Positions 17,691 through 26,380 of a stretch of DNA of 64,000 nucleotides are shown one piece after another. Origin of the DNA: Verrucomicrobiota bacterium (GTDB lineage: Bacteria; Verrucomicrobiota; Verrucomicrobiia; Chthoniobacterales; UBA10450). Where the stretch lies: NCBI GenBank assembly GCA_003218375.1, contig QHNH01000017.1, positions 136,390 to 200,389 of the forward strand. The letters run 5' to 3'. The position numbers and the translations under genes were made by a program. The notes below the pieces were generated by a model. That model ran no database searches. It was not told the DNA's origin and was given only the letters and a program-made list of their open reading frames with translations. Every line of letters begins with the position of its first letter. Position 1 is the stretch's first letter.

Positions 17691-20180
17691 ATGATGAAGA
17701 GATCCCGACCGAAATCCGAACTCGCGCCATCAACTCAACCAGGAAAAACAGTTTTCCGAGATGCGCCGCAATCCCGCAGTCGCGGGACACTCTTCTTGTT
17801 TTTCGTTGCCGTGCCCCTGATCGGATTCTGGCTCGCCGTTTCCGCGCCGGCTGCGACCTTCACCGTCAACAGCACGGGCGACGAAAGCGATCCTGTGCCG
17901 AGCGATGGCGTCTGCGGCACGGTGGCAATCGACAAAACTCATTCCGGCGGGCCGTGCACGCTACGGGCCGCGATCGAGTCGGCGAATGCGAATGCGAATA
18001 CGGACACGATCCAATTCAATCTTCCCGCCGGCTCGGTAATCAACCTGACCCAGGTCCTGCCTGACTTGAGCACCAACATGTCGATCACCGGCCCCGGCGC
18101 GAGCGTGCTGACTGTAAGGCGGGATACCGGCGGCAGTTACCGAGTCTTTCATGTGACAACCGCAGGGTTTGTTACTTTCTCCGGCATCACGATTAGCAAT
18201 GGGCTCGGCGGCATCATTAACGACAACGCCGCCACCCTCACCGTTACCGGTTGCATAATCAGCGGCAATTCCACTACGAGCGGGCTTGGCGGCGCCATTT
18301 TCAACAATAGCACCGGCCCAGTGAATGTGACTGACAGCACGATGAGCGGTAACTCTGCTGGCAGAGGCGGCGCCATTTTCAACAACAGCACTGCCACGGT
18401 GACTGTCACCAACAGCACGCTCTCTAATAACCTTTCCAATGGAAGCAGCACCGTCGGTGGCGGCGGCATTTACAACAACAGCACCGGCACGCTAAACGTA
18501 ACCAATAGCACTCTCTCCTCAAATCGTGCTACCGCTTCGGGTGCTAATAGTGCGAGTGGCGGCGGCATTTTCAACGCCAGCGGCACCGTGAACGTCACCA
18601 ACTGCAAGATCGAAGGTAATGCGGCCAACTGTCCTAATGGCAACGCGAGTGGTGGCGGCATTTACAACGAAAGCGGCACAGTGAACGTCGCCAACAGCGC
18701 CTTCCACTTTAACGATTGCGGTCCTGTTTCCGGTGCGAATTTTTTCGTTGCCGCCAGTGGCGGTGGCATTTTCAGCGCAAGCGGCACCCTGAACGTCGCT
18801 AATACGACACTTAGCGCTAACTTCGCTTTCGCCATTAGTTCTGGGACCGCACGCGGTGCCGGCATTTTCATCAACACCGGCACAGTGAACCTCACCAATA
18901 GCACGCTCAGCGATAACTCTTGTAGCGGGCACCCATCCTCCATGACGTTTGGCGGCGGCATCTTCAACGCGACTGGCGGCGTCACGGTCAAGAGCTCGAT
19001 CATCGCCTTAAGCAGGGTAGTCGCGGATGACGGGACCGTGGGATCAAACCCGGATGCTTCTGGTTCGTTCACTTCGCAGGGTTTCAACCTGATTGGCAAG
19101 AGAGACGGCAGCACCGGCTTCACCCAGTCTACCGATCAGACCGGAACAGTGGCCTCACCACTTGATCCGAAACTCGACCCGGCAGGATTCCGGGACAACG
19201 GTGGCCCTACTGGAACCGTCGCCCTTCTTCCCGGCAGCCCGGCAATCGATAAAGGCACCAGCCATTGCTCGACTTGTGGTTTGACCGGAGTCCTGACGAC
19301 CGACCAGCGGGATGTCGGTTTTCCGCGCACCTTCGATGACCCCGCGACGCTGAATGCGTCCGGGGGCGATGGGACGGACATCGGCGCCTTCGAAGTGCAG
19401 ACCAGCCTGGTGACCAGGCTCGCCAACATCTCGACTCGTCTGCCGGTACAGACCGGCGACAACGTCCTCATCGGAGGCTTTATTATCACCGGGACGCAGC
19501 CGAAGAAGGTGATTCTGCGCGCGATCGGTCCATCCTTGCCCTTCGCAAATAAACTGGCGAATCCGACGCTGGAGTTATTTGGCCCGTCAGGCCGGATCGA
19601 TTCGAACGATAACTGGGTCGATTCACCTAACAAGCAGGCGATCATCGATTCCACAATTCCGCCTTCAAACGATTTGGAGTCAGCGATTGTAGCGACTCTT
19701 CCGGCGAACAACGCCGGCTACACGGCCATTGTCCGCGGGGTGAATGGTGGAACTGGCATTGGCGTGGTCGAAGCCTACGACCTGGATCAATCGGTCGATT
19801 CGAAGCTGGCAAACATTTCCACGCGCGGCTTTGTCCAGACCGGCGACAACATTCTCATCGCCGGCACCATAATTTTGGGACCGAACGTCCAGAAGGTGCT
19901 CGTGCGTGGGATCGGTCCTTCCTTGCAAATCTCAGGTAAGATGGGCGATCCGGCTCTGGAATTGCGCGATCAGAACGGCGACATCCTGCAAGCCAACGAC
20001 AACTGGATCGATAGCCCGGATAAACAAGCCATCATCGACACCACAATTCCGCCGACGAACGATTTCGAGTCTGCCATCATCGCGACGTTACCCGCCAACG
20101 GCGCCAGCTACACCGCCATCCTGCGCGGAGTGAACAACACGACCGGCATCGCGGTCGTGGAAATCTACGCGCTCAATTAA
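17691..20180 (+). CDS. secreted beta-helix protein, choice-of-anchor-Q type, with tandem C-terminal modules
   Basis: 829 residues. The start may be 17691 or the adjacent ATG at 17694. A basic N-terminus precedes a hydrophobic segment (about 36-54). CSLREA-like GDESDPVPSDGVCGTV and CTLRAAIESANA follow, then a beta-helix of NSTLSNN / NSTMSGN turns, NNSTGTLNV repeats, and DNGGPTGTVALLPGSPAIDKG. Modules lie at about 577-705 and 706-829 and end VVEIYALN. Two extra cysteines appear in CSTCGLTG after the anchor-Q motif. The upstream DNA (GGAATCTCGCATT) and the N-terminal coding part match those of the gene at 12328, so the two are duplicates. It overlaps the convergent regulator gene by four bases. 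Confidence 0.9.
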   Translation: MMKRSRPKSELAPSTQPGKTVFRDAPQSRSRGTLFLFFVAVPLIGFWLAVSAPAATFTVNSTGDESDPVPSDGVCGTVAIDKTHSGGPCTLRAAIESANANANTDTIQFNLPAGSVINLTQVLPDLSTNMSITGPGASVLTVRRDTGGSYRVFHVTTAGFVTFSGITISNGLGGIINDNAATLTVTGCIISGNSTTSGLGGAIFNNSTGPVNVTDSTMSGNSAGRGGAIFNNSTATVTVTNSTLSNNLSNGSSTVGGGGIYNNSTGTLNVTNSTLSSNRATASGANSASGGGIFNASGTVNVTNCKIEGNAANCPNGNASGGGIYNESGTVNVANSAFHFNDCGPVSGANFFVAASGGGIFSASGTLNVANTTLSANFAFAISSGTARGAGIFINTGTVNLTNSTLSDNSCSGHPSSMTFGGGIFNATGGVTVKSSIIALSRVVADDGTVGSNPDASGSFTSQGFNLIGKRDGSTGFTQSTDQTGTVASPLDPKLDPAGFRDNGGPTGTVALLPGSPAIDKGTSHCSTCGLTGVLTTDQRDVGFPRTFDDPATLNASGGDGTDIGAFEVQTSLVTRLANISTRLPVQTGDNVLIGGFIITGTQPKKVILRAIGPSLPFANKLANPTLELFGPSGRIDSNDNWVDSPNKQAIIDSTIPPSNDLESAIVATLPANNAGYTAIVRGVNGGTGIGVVEAYDLDQSVDSKLANISTRGFVQTGDNILIAGTIILGPNVQKVLVRGIGPSLQISGKMGDPALELRDQNGDILQANDNWIDSPDKQAIIDTTIPPTNDFESAIIATLPANGASYTAILRGVNNTTGIAVVEIYALN

Positions 20181-22405
20181 TAAACCGTCTTCGGTTCCGG
20201 ACCTTCCAGAATCTTCTGGAAACGCGGATCGCTTCGCAGCGAATCCCATTCCCAACGGAGACGAAGATCAGCGAGCGTGATGTTATTCGGAAAATCCGAA
20301 CACTCAACCGGTCCGGGAGTGGAAAGCAGACGCTCAATCAGCGTGATGGCCTGGTCCGACTCGCCAAGGAGTGCGTAAACCAGCGCCAGATTGGCCGCAT
20401 AGTTGGCACCGTGAAATGCGTTTTGGCTTTCGGGCTCGAGTTCGACAGCTCGACGAGCTTCGCGAATGGCATCGTCCTTCCTCTGCATGTAGGCGTAGAG
20501 TAATCCAAGGACGGCATGACGCTCGGCTACGTCGGGATTGTCGCGCACGCGCTTTTCGGCATCCGGCGTCGCCGCGGCAAAATAGCGCTGGGCCGATTCG
20601 ATCTCGCCGCGAGCGAGGGCCATGCGGCCCTGGTAATATTCCCGAGGGGCGTCTCCGCCTGGAGAAAAATTTTTTAATCGAGTGTCAGTCAGGATTTTTT
20701 CCGCTGTGGCATAATCCCGTTCCAGCATGGCCAAATCCCAGCGTGAAATAATCACCATTCCATAAGCCTCAATGCCGGCAGGGATGTTTTCTAAAATTTT
20801 TCTACCCGCGGCGGGATTGCCGTTGCGAAACACTTCAAGGTAAGCAAGGCCAATCTTGGGAGGCACAAAATCCGGCTTGATCGCCAGCGTGCGATTGAAA
20901 CCGGCCGTAGCGGCAGGCCAGTCACGCACAAAAAGGTAATTATTGGCCGCTTGGAAAGCGATGATGCGGTTGCGAGGATCGAGGGACCGAGCGCGTTCGA
21001 AGCTTGCCATCGATTCACGCCAGCGCCCCTGCCGGCGATAGATGCCACCGATGTAACCGTAGATCTCGGCGTTATTGGGAGAAGTCGCGGCGGCGACCTC
21101 AAACTCCTTCAGCGCTGCGTCGTACTTCTTCTCCCCCCAATAGAGGCAAAGACCGAGAGCCATATGCGCTTCGCCCAAGGCTGGCGATAATCGCAGAGCT
21201 TCCTCGGCCTGGGCGCGCGCTTTCGCCTTATGCGCGCGATCATCTGCGGGAAACTGGCTATTGAGCATGGAGGCCCGCGCGTAAGCCAGGGCAAACCCTG
21301 GATCAAGCGCGATCGCTTGCAGGTAGATTTTCTCCGCCTCGACATAATCTTCCGTTCCACGCGCCGTCAGGTAAAGCACGTAAGCCTCCGAGTTAGTAGT
21401 GGGTTTGGCATCAAGACGCGCCTTTTCTTCCGGCGCGAGTTTCGCTTCCAGAGCGGTCGCGATCCGTTGGGCGATATCACTCTGGATCGCGAAGACATCC
21501 GCCAGTTCGCGGTCGTAGGTTTCGGCCCATACATGCGTATTCGTGCGTGTTTCTATCAATTGCGCCGTCACCCGCACTTTGCCCCCGGCGCGCCGCACGC
21601 TTCCTTCGAGAACATTAGCCACGCCCAGCTCCTGTCCGATCTCGCGAAGATTCCGATGCGGACCGGCAACATAACTCGCGACGCTCGTGCGCGAGATGAC
21701 TTTGAGATCGGCGAATTTCGCGAGCGCGGTCAGAATGTCGTCCTGCACTCCCTCGGTGAAAAATGCATTCTCCTTGTCGTCGCTGAGATTGGCGAATGGC
21801 AGCACGGCAATGCTTTTTTCCGGAAGCACAATCCTTGCGGATGGAATTTTGGCTGGCGCTTCAGGTGGATTTTGCGTTCGGCTGCGCCAGAAAAAGAGCG
21901 CGGCGGCAACACTCAGCCCCAGCACGGCTGCGATCGCCAGAGAGATTGGCCTGAAACTGCGGCGGTGATTCGGCTCGGCGATCGAAGCAATATATTGTGT
22001 CTCGTTCTCTGCGAGCGCGCTTACGGCCGTCGGCATTCTCCGCTGCTGCGGGCCTCCATCGGCCTCGCGCATTTTGACGTTGGCGACAAAGCGGTAGCCG
22101 CGGCCTGGGATCGTGACGATGTAGTGATGGGAACCAGGCGTTTCCCCGAAAACGCGGCGCAGGGTCGAAATATTTTGGGTGAGATTATTTTCTTCCACGA
22201 TGGAATCGGGCCAGACGGCCTCCATCAAGCGCTCCTTGTCCAGCACGGTGTCGTGATGCTCGACCAGGTAGAGGAGCGTCTCAAAAACGCGCGGCGTCAG
22301 CGGGACCGGCGCGCCCGCCCGCCACAAAAGGCGTTTTCCTGCATCCAGGCGGAACTCGCCAAACTCATAAACGTGCCCAGGCGGAGCATTCGTCGCGAGT
22401 TTCAT
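20177..22405 (-). CDS. membrane-bound winged-helix regulator with TPR region (CadC-like)
   Basis: 742 residues. The N-terminal OmpR/PhoB-type winged helix (about 12-108) includes LTPRVFETLLYLVEH, EAVWPDSIVEENNLTQ and IPGRGYRFVANV. A single membrane span lies at about 155-173. The outer part starts with the TolB-like IAVLPFANLSDD and FTEGVQDDILTAL, followed by LGVANVLEGSVRR. TPR helices then run to the end. This architecture is common in Acidobacteria and Verrucomicrobia: a DNA-binding domain tethered to the membrane with an external sensor. There is no phospho-acceptor domain. It is convergent with the surface-protein gene at 17691; its targets are unknown, but those genes are plausible. Confidence 0.9.
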   Translation of the reverse strand: MKLATNAPPGHVYEFGEFRLDAGKRLLWRAGAPVPLTPRVFETLLYLVEHHDTVLDKERLMEAVWPDSIVEENNLTQNISTLRRVFGETPGSHHYIVTIPGRGYRFVANVKMREADGGPQQRRMPTAVSALAENETQYIASIAEPNHRRSFRPISLAIAAVLGLSVAAALFFWRSRTQNPPEAPAKIPSARIVLPEKSIAVLPFANLSDDKENAFFTEGVQDDILTALAKFADLKVISRTSVASYVAGPHRNLREIGQELGVANVLEGSVRRAGGKVRVTAQLIETRTNTHVWAETYDRELADVFAIQSDIAQRIATALEAKLAPEEKARLDAKPTTNSEAYVLYLTARGTEDYVEAEKIYLQAIALDPGFALAYARASMLNSQFPADDRAHKAKARAQAEEALRLSPALGEAHMALGLCLYWGEKKYDAALKEFEVAAATSPNNAEIYGYIGGIYRRQGRWRESMASFERARSLDPRNRIIAFQAANNYLFVRDWPAATAGFNRTLAIKPDFVPPKIGLAYLEVFRNGNPAAGRKILENIPAGIEAYGMVIISRWDLAMLERDYATAEKILTDTRLKNFSPGGDAPREYYQGRMALARGEIESAQRYFAAATPDAEKRVRDNPDVAERHAVLGLLYAYMQRKDDAIREARRAVELEPESQNAFHGANYAANLALVYALLGESDQAITLIERLLSTPGPVECSDFPNNITLADLRLRWEWDSLRSDPRFQKILEGPEPKTVY

Positions 22406-22682
22406 AAAGTTTCAGAAAAATTCAGTCCCATCCTAAGGACTTTCAGACCGGTTTGTTGGAAAATTACCATGAAAGAACGGACCCCATCCCGTCACCAACA
22501 AGAGTAACAAAACTAGAAAAAGAACCAAGAGAAAGAACGAAAACCAAGTGAAGACAAGCGCCCATGTCATCGCATTGGTCTGCATGGCGTTGGCTGGTGG
22601 GCAAATGCGCACGTGGGCCGGATCGTCACGGGCACGGGATAAAAAAGTCCCCCGGAGCCAAGGGAAGAAAAGGAACCGAATT

Positions 22683-23105
22683 ATGACACGAAAGATTCTA
22701 TCTCTCATCGCGCTCACGACTCTCGCCGGGACACTCTCGCTCGACGCGGACCCGACGCCGAGCGCCGATAGCACATCGAGCAAGAACGCAAACAAAGTCG
22801 AAAGCGAAAAGCCACGGGCCAAAACCAACGCCGCCCCCAAGATGGCTCCGTTAGCGGAAGGTTGGAGTTACGTGAAGGGCGAATGGATTCATGCAGACGG
22901 CTACAAGTATGTGAACGGCCAGGTCGTTCGCACCGGCGCACAAACTCACAAACGTTCACCGAAGCCGCCTTCGAAGGCGCTTTTGAATTCTGTGAAAACC
23001 AAGCCCGCGCCCTCTCCGGATCCGAACAGCGCCGCTGGGAAAGCCGCCCAGAAAGAGCGGAACCTTACTCCGCGACCTGCCTCGCAAACTGGCACGCACT
23101 TATAG
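22683..23105 (+). CDS. secreted protein of unknown function
   Basis: 140 residues from the ATG at 22683, chosen because it begins a standard signal peptide (MTRKILSLIALTTLAGTLSL). The mature part is rich in Lys, Pro, Ser and Ala, with one ordered-looking stretch around GWSYVKGEWIHADGYKYVNG, which might form a small beta structure. I recognise no family. A degenerate module remnant follows within 20 bases. Confidence 0.6.
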   Translation: MTRKILSLIALTTLAGTLSLDADPTPSADSTSSKNANKVESEKPRAKTNAAPKMAPLAEGWSYVKGEWIHADGYKYVNGQVVRTGAQTHKRSPKPPSKALLNSVKTKPAPSPDPNSAAGKAAQKERNLTPRPASQTGTHL

Positions 23106-23121
23106 CGCGCCACGAACCACC

Positions 23122-23258
23122 GATAGCACCGTCCCTCCGATCGATGATTTGGAGTCGGCGATTGTCCGCACGTTATCGCCTCGAATTACACCGCGATCGT
23201 GCGCGGCGTGAATGATACGACCGGCATCGCCGTCGTCGAAAGGTACGCGCTGAACTGA
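23122..23258 (+). pseudogene. frameshifted remnant of the C-terminal surface module
   Basis: Reads DSTVPPIDDLESAIVRTLS, then needs a frame change to continue NYTAIVRGVNDTTGIAVVERY and ALN, ending at TGA (23256-23258). This is the last third of the module found at the end of six proteins here. No start or upstream part remains. It lies just before the next intact family member. Confidence 0.85.
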
Positions 23259-23311
23259 AATCGGACGCGGCCACCTCGGGGGTTGCAGCCGAATAGTCTT
23301 TTGGGTTGTCG

Positions 23312-26272
23312 ATGCGGATTCGCATTTTTCGTGGTGCCCTGGTGGCAATCGGCCTGGTGGGCGTTCTCGCCCCCGCTCAGGCCGCAACCCTCACCGTAAA
23401 CAGCGCCGCGGACGCCGGGGGGACTTGCCCGGGAGCGACTTGCACACTCCGGCAGGCGATCGCTGCGGCGGCATCCGGCGATACCATCAACTTCGCCGCG
23501 GGTCTGACGACGATCACGCTGACGAGCGACGAGTTATTGATTAACAAGAATCTGACGATCGCCGGCCCCGGCGCGAATTTGTTGAGCGTTCAGCGCAGTG
23601 CCGCCGGCGGCACGCCGGATTTCCGCATCTTCAATATCGCATCCACCAGCATCAACGCCACCTTCTCCGGCTTGACGATTGCCAATGGAAAGAGTTCCGG
23701 CTCCGGCGGCGGCATTTACAACGCCAGCACCAGCACCGTGAATGTCACCAACTGTACGCTCAGCGGGAACCAGGCAAATATCGGCTTCGGCGGTGGCATC
23801 ACCCACGACAGCGGTGGCGGTACACTGAATGTCATTAACTGCACGCTCAGCGGGAACACTGCCGGCTTCGCTGGCGGCATTTTCAACAATAGCGGCACGG
23901 TGACTATCACCAACAGCACTATCTCCGGAAACTCGACCAGCAACGACGGTGGTGGAATTTTCAGCAACAGCGGCACCGTGACTATCACCAACAGCACTAT
24001 CTCCGGAAACTCTGCAACCGCCGGTGGCAGCAGCTCGGGCGGCGGCGTTTACAACAAACCTGGCGGCGGCAGCACGGTGAATGCGAGGAATACCGTTATT
24101 GCGAAGAACACGGCCACGATCAGCCCTGATTTCAGCGGCACCCTCACCTCGCAGGGTTACAACCTGATTGGTAACACCTCCGGCACGACCATCACCGGCA
24201 CCACCACCGGCAATCAGCTTAACGTCGATCCGAAGCTCGGCCCCTTGCAGAACAACGGAGGACCGACCTTCACTCATGCCTTGCTTTCCGGCAGCCCCGC
24301 TATCGAAGGAGGCGAGTCCAGCGGTGCAAACACCGATCAGCGCGGCTTCACCCGCCCAGTTGACACTCCTGCCATCACTAATGCCACCGGTGGCGACGGC
24401 AGCGACATCGGCGCTTACGAAGTGCAGGCCGACCAACTGCCCGGCTGCGGCAACACGATCGTGACTAACAACAATGACAGCGGGCCAGGCTCCCTCCGTT
24501 TCATCTTCGCCAATGCCTGCAATGGGGAAACGATTACTTTTGCTTCCAGCGTCGTCAGCCCGATCAACCTAACCAGCGGTGAGTTGTTGATTAATAAGGC
24601 GATGACGATTAGTGGCCCGGGCGCGAATCTGTTAACCGTCCAGCGCGATGCTTCTGCCGGAAGCAATTTCCGCATCTTTCACATCACTTCCGGCGGCTTC
24701 AACTTCATCTCCGGCCTGACGATTGCCAATGGAAACCCGGACGACGTCGGCGGCGGCATTTACAACCAGTTTGGCAGCAGCTTGACGGTCACGGGCTGCG
24801 CCATCTCTGGCAATTTTGCAGGCAGTGTCGGCGGTGGCGGCATTGCTAACATCGGCGCCACCGCGACAGTCATCAACAGCACCATTTCCGGCAACTCTAC
24901 CAGCACTTCCGGCGGCGGAGTGGCTAACGCCTTTGGCACGGTGACGATTACTAACTCTACCATTTCCGGTAACTCTGCCACCGGCAGCGGGACCGACGGC
25001 GGCGGTGGCATCTTCAACGGCACCAGCGGTGGCGTGAACCTCACTAGCAGCACCATCACTAACAACTCTGCCAGCAATTTCGGCGGCTGCGCAGGTGTTC
25101 AAAATCCGAGCGGCGCGGTGAATGCCAGGAACACGATCATTGCCCTGAACACCTCCACCACGGGTTTCGGCTTCCCTGATTTCAAAGGCACGCTCACCTC
25201 GCAGGGCTTCAACTTCATCGGCAATAGCCAAGGCGCGACGATCACGCCTGCGCAGTTTACCGATCAGATCGGCACGGGCGCTTCACCGAAAGATCCGCTC
25301 CTCGGGCCACTGAAAAACAATGGCGGTTCGACTCAGACGCACGCCCTGCTTTCCGGCAGCACGGCCATAGACAAGGGCGACTCCGGCGGGTCATCCACCG
25401 ATCAACGTGGCTACACCCGACCGGCTGATTTACCCGGCATCACTAACGTCACCGGCGGCGATGCCAGTGACATCGGCGCGTTTGAAGTGCCGGCCACGGT
25501 GCTCGCTAACATTTCAACGCGGTTGCGAGTGGAGACGGGCGACAATGTCCTAATCGGCGGCATTATTGTCACGGGCACGCAGATGAAAAAGATCATCGTG
25601 CGCGCCATAGGACCTTCATTGCCCCTTGCCGACAAACTGGCGAATCCAATTCTCGAGCTGCACGATTCTTCCGGCGCGCTTCTGGAAGGTAACGACAACT
25701 GGATTGATAGCCCGAACAAGAAAGCGATCATCGATAGCACCATACCTCCGACGAATGATCTGGAGTCGGCTATTGTGCGCAGTGTGGCGCCTGGCGCTTA
25801 CACCGCGATAGTGCGCGGGGTGAGCAGTGGGACTGGGATTGGAGTAGTAGAAGCGTACGACCTGGATCCGGCCGCTAACTCGAAGCTGGCGAACATCTCG
25901 ACGCGCGGCCTGGTGCAGACGGGAGACAACGTTTTGATTGCCGGCACGATCGTAGTAGGTCAAGTGCCGCAGAAGGTGATCGTGCGAGCCATCGGTCCGT
26001 CGCTTTCTGTGCCAGGCAAACTGGCGGACCCGACGCTGGAGCTGCATGACGCAAGTGGCACGACGATCGCGGCGAATGATAACTGGAAAACCCGTCCGGA
26101 TGGCAGCAGTCAGGAAGCAGAAGTCACCGCGACGACCATTCCGCCTACGAACGACTTGGAATCAGCGATCGTGACAACCTTGCCGGCCAACAACGCGCAG
26201 TATACTGCCATCGTCCGCGGGGTAGGGGGCACGACCGGTATCGCGGTCGTAGAAGTCTACGCACTGAATTAG
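23312..26272 (+). CDS. secreted double beta-helix protein with two anchor-Q units and tandem C-terminal modules
   Basis: 986 residues from the ATG at 23312. The signal peptide is RIFRGALVAIGLVGVLAPAQA. The protein has two successive beta-helix units. Unit 1 (about 25-375) has CTLRQAIAAA, NCTLSGN / NSTISGN turns and NNGGPTFTHALLSGSPAIEGG. Unit 2 (about 376-725) starts GCGNTIVTNNN and GSLRFIFANA and has its own turns and NNGGSTQTHALLSGSTAIDKG. Both units end with a DQRG(F/Y)TRP motif. Modules occupy about 731-858 and 859-986 and end VVEVYALN. The internal duplication makes it the only family member with two helices. A surface location is inferred. Confidence 0.9.
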   Translation: MRIRIFRGALVAIGLVGVLAPAQAATLTVNSAADAGGTCPGATCTLRQAIAAAASGDTINFAAGLTTITLTSDELLINKNLTIAGPGANLLSVQRSAAGGTPDFRIFNIASTSINATFSGLTIANGKSSGSGGGIYNASTSTVNVTNCTLSGNQANIGFGGGITHDSGGGTLNVINCTLSGNTAGFAGGIFNNSGTVTITNSTISGNSTSNDGGGIFSNSGTVTITNSTISGNSATAGGSSSGGGVYNKPGGGSTVNARNTVIAKNTATISPDFSGTLTSQGYNLIGNTSGTTITGTTTGNQLNVDPKLGPLQNNGGPTFTHALLSGSPAIEGGESSGANTDQRGFTRPVDTPAITNATGGDGSDIGAYEVQADQLPGCGNTIVTNNNDSGPGSLRFIFANACNGETITFASSVVSPINLTSGELLINKAMTISGPGANLLTVQRDASAGSNFRIFHITSGGFNFISGLTIANGNPDDVGGGIYNQFGSSLTVTGCAISGNFAGSVGGGGIANIGATATVINSTISGNSTSTSGGGVANAFGTVTITNSTISGNSATGSGTDGGGGIFNGTSGGVNLTSSTITNNSASNFGGCAGVQNPSGAVNARNTIIALNTSTTGFGFPDFKGTLTSQGFNFIGNSQGATITPAQFTDQIGTGASPKDPLLGPLKNNGGSTQTHALLSGSTAIDKGDSGGSSTDQRGYTRPADLPGITNVTGGDASDIGAFEVPATVLANISTRLRVETGDNVLIGGIIVTGTQMKKIIVRAIGPSLPLADKLANPILELHDSSGALLEGNDNWIDSPNKKAIIDSTIPPTNDLESAIVRSVAPGAYTAIVRGVSSGTGIGVVEAYDLDPAANSKLANISTRGLVQTGDNVLIAGTIVVGQVPQKVIVRAIGPSLSVPGKLADPTLELHDASGTTIAANDNWKTRPDGSSQEAEVTATTIPPTNDLESAIVTTLPANNAQYTAIVRGVGGTTGIAVVEVYALN

Positions 26273-26380
26273 TGTTTTGGCACGTGCATCCGCGCCGCGG
26301 GAAAACGTGTCCATCGCAACGGCACGAGGGCGTGCCGTCTCCAACCTCGCAGCGGTACCTGAATTGCTACTTCAAGGGCA

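Noticed and set aside
21230..22507. 425-codon open frame on the + strand
   Set aside because: It lies antisense to the winged-helix/TPR regulator and shows no family feature.
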